Positions 4,660 to 5,102 of a stretch of 5,102 bases of DNA are shown here, in pieces. The DNA comes from Bacillota bacterium (GTDB lineage Bacteria > Bacillota > Clostridia > Oscillospirales > CAG-272), in contig JAJQHI010000194.1 in NCBI GenBank assembly GCA_021199825.1, positions 1-5,102 on the forward strand, in the 5' to 3' direction. Positions within the stretch are counted from its first letter, which is position 1; each line of letters begins with the position of its first letter. The notes beneath the pieces were generated by a model. That model was not told the origin of the DNA and searched no databases. It saw only the letters and a program-made list of their open reading frames with translations. A program made the position numbers and the translations under genes.

Positions 4660-5102
4660 TCAGTACAGCCGCTCCATGATGAACCAGTCGCCCGTTTCGG
4701 GATTGATGAAGAGGTTTTGTGTATAATGTGCAGACATCTCTTCTTCGTCGTATTCGTTGATATAAGTGTAGGTATGACCTATCGAAACCATCATGTACCC
4801 TCCAGCATAATCATTATATCCTGCTGAATATGGCATACTGACAATATCAAACTCATCCGATATATCTTCAACATCAATGAGCAAACGAGTCTCTAAGCTT
4901 TCACAGTCAAACCACCAGATCTCACTTTTAGCGTTGTATCCGTATTCCTCATTGTAGTCAAATAAAGTGTAGGCTATACCCGTGGGAGAAAATCTGTCAT
5001 CATATCGCATTTCACTCACGTAATCGGCAATAAGTGCGACTTCGCCCGTTTCGATATTTTGCCTATACATTGTACGATAATAATCATCGTACTCTGTCCA
5101 TC
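4660..5102 (-). CDS. Hypothetical acidic protein, possibly beta-propeller-like, 5' end outside window
   Basis: On the minus strand the frame is open from the window edge to TGA at 4660-4662, giving 147 complete codons. The Met at 5068-5070 is probably internal, since coding continues upstream as WTEYDDYYRT. The visible C-terminal part is rich in Asp, Glu and Tyr. It has strand-turn-strand segments such as YRQNIETGEVALI, SEIWWFDCESLETRLLIDV and LFINPETGDWFIMERLY, spaced like blades of a beta-propeller or TolB/YncE-like repeat protein. No membrane span is seen in this part; any signal peptide lies outside. The DNA is visibly more AT-rich than the operon opposite, which may indicate a different origin. 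I do not recognise a specific family. Confidence 0.8.
   Translation of the reverse strand, partial: WTEYDDYYRTMYRQNIETGEVALIADYVSEMRYDDRFSPTGIAYTLFDYNEEYGYNAKSEIWWFDCESLETRLLIDVEDISDEFDIVSMPYSAGYNDYAGGYMMVSIGHTYTYINEYDEEEMSAHYTQNLFINPETGDWFIMERLY

Overview
The window looks like a chromosomal segment of an anaerobic, moderately GC-rich Clostridia-type Firmicute, perhaps an Oscillospiraceae/Eubacteriales gut organism. The signs are a transketolase split into two genes, strong GGAGG-type ribosome binding sites, a TTG start, tRNA genes with no encoded CCA, sigma-A-type promoters and Rho-independent terminators. The lineage is an inference from style, not from a search.

Layout: (1) 1-1572, a plus-strand pair encoding the N-terminal (5'-truncated here) and C-terminal halves of transketolase. 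(2) 1573-2277, a 705-bp stretch with no protein gene but dense structure: two tail-to-tail copies of a ~125-bp multi-hairpin repeat whose touching ends make a terminator-like hairpin, a six-unit heptamer tandem repeat, a minus-strand tRNA-Thr(GGT) with its terminator and a perfect-consensus promoter, a ~49-bp-period repeat in the tRNA leader, and A-tract tandem repeats between two divergent tRNA promoters. (3) 2278-2399, tRNA-Cys(GCA) with promoter and terminator. (4) 2424-4470, a tightly overlapping three-gene operon: WYL-domain regulator, HAD phosphatase, and a small protein of the Anabaena sensory rhodopsin transducer (ASRT) family. (5) 4479-4649, a third copy of the hairpin repeat and then a bidirectional terminator. 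(6) 4660-5102, the 3' part of a convergent minus-strand gene for an acidic, Tyr-rich, probably beta-propeller-like protein of unknown function.

How the parts may work together: the two transketolase genes make one enzyme of the non-oxidative pentose phosphate pathway. The WYL-HAD-ASRT genes overlap by 4 bp at each junction, so they are probably translated together. They combine a ligand-sensing regulator, a small-molecule phosphatase and a presumed small-molecule-binding protein, with no rhodopsin in view; a shared metabolite is a reasonable guess and is not shown by the sequence. The regulator has almost no room for its own promoter after the tRNA-Cys terminator, so expression by read-through from the tRNA-Cys promoter is possible.

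The least explained element is the hairpin repeat. Its three copies keep geometry (7-bp/3-nt hairpin, 6-nt linker, 15-17-bp hairpin, G4 box, exactly 24 nt, near-invariant tail) while the long stem changes sequence but stays perfectly paired.
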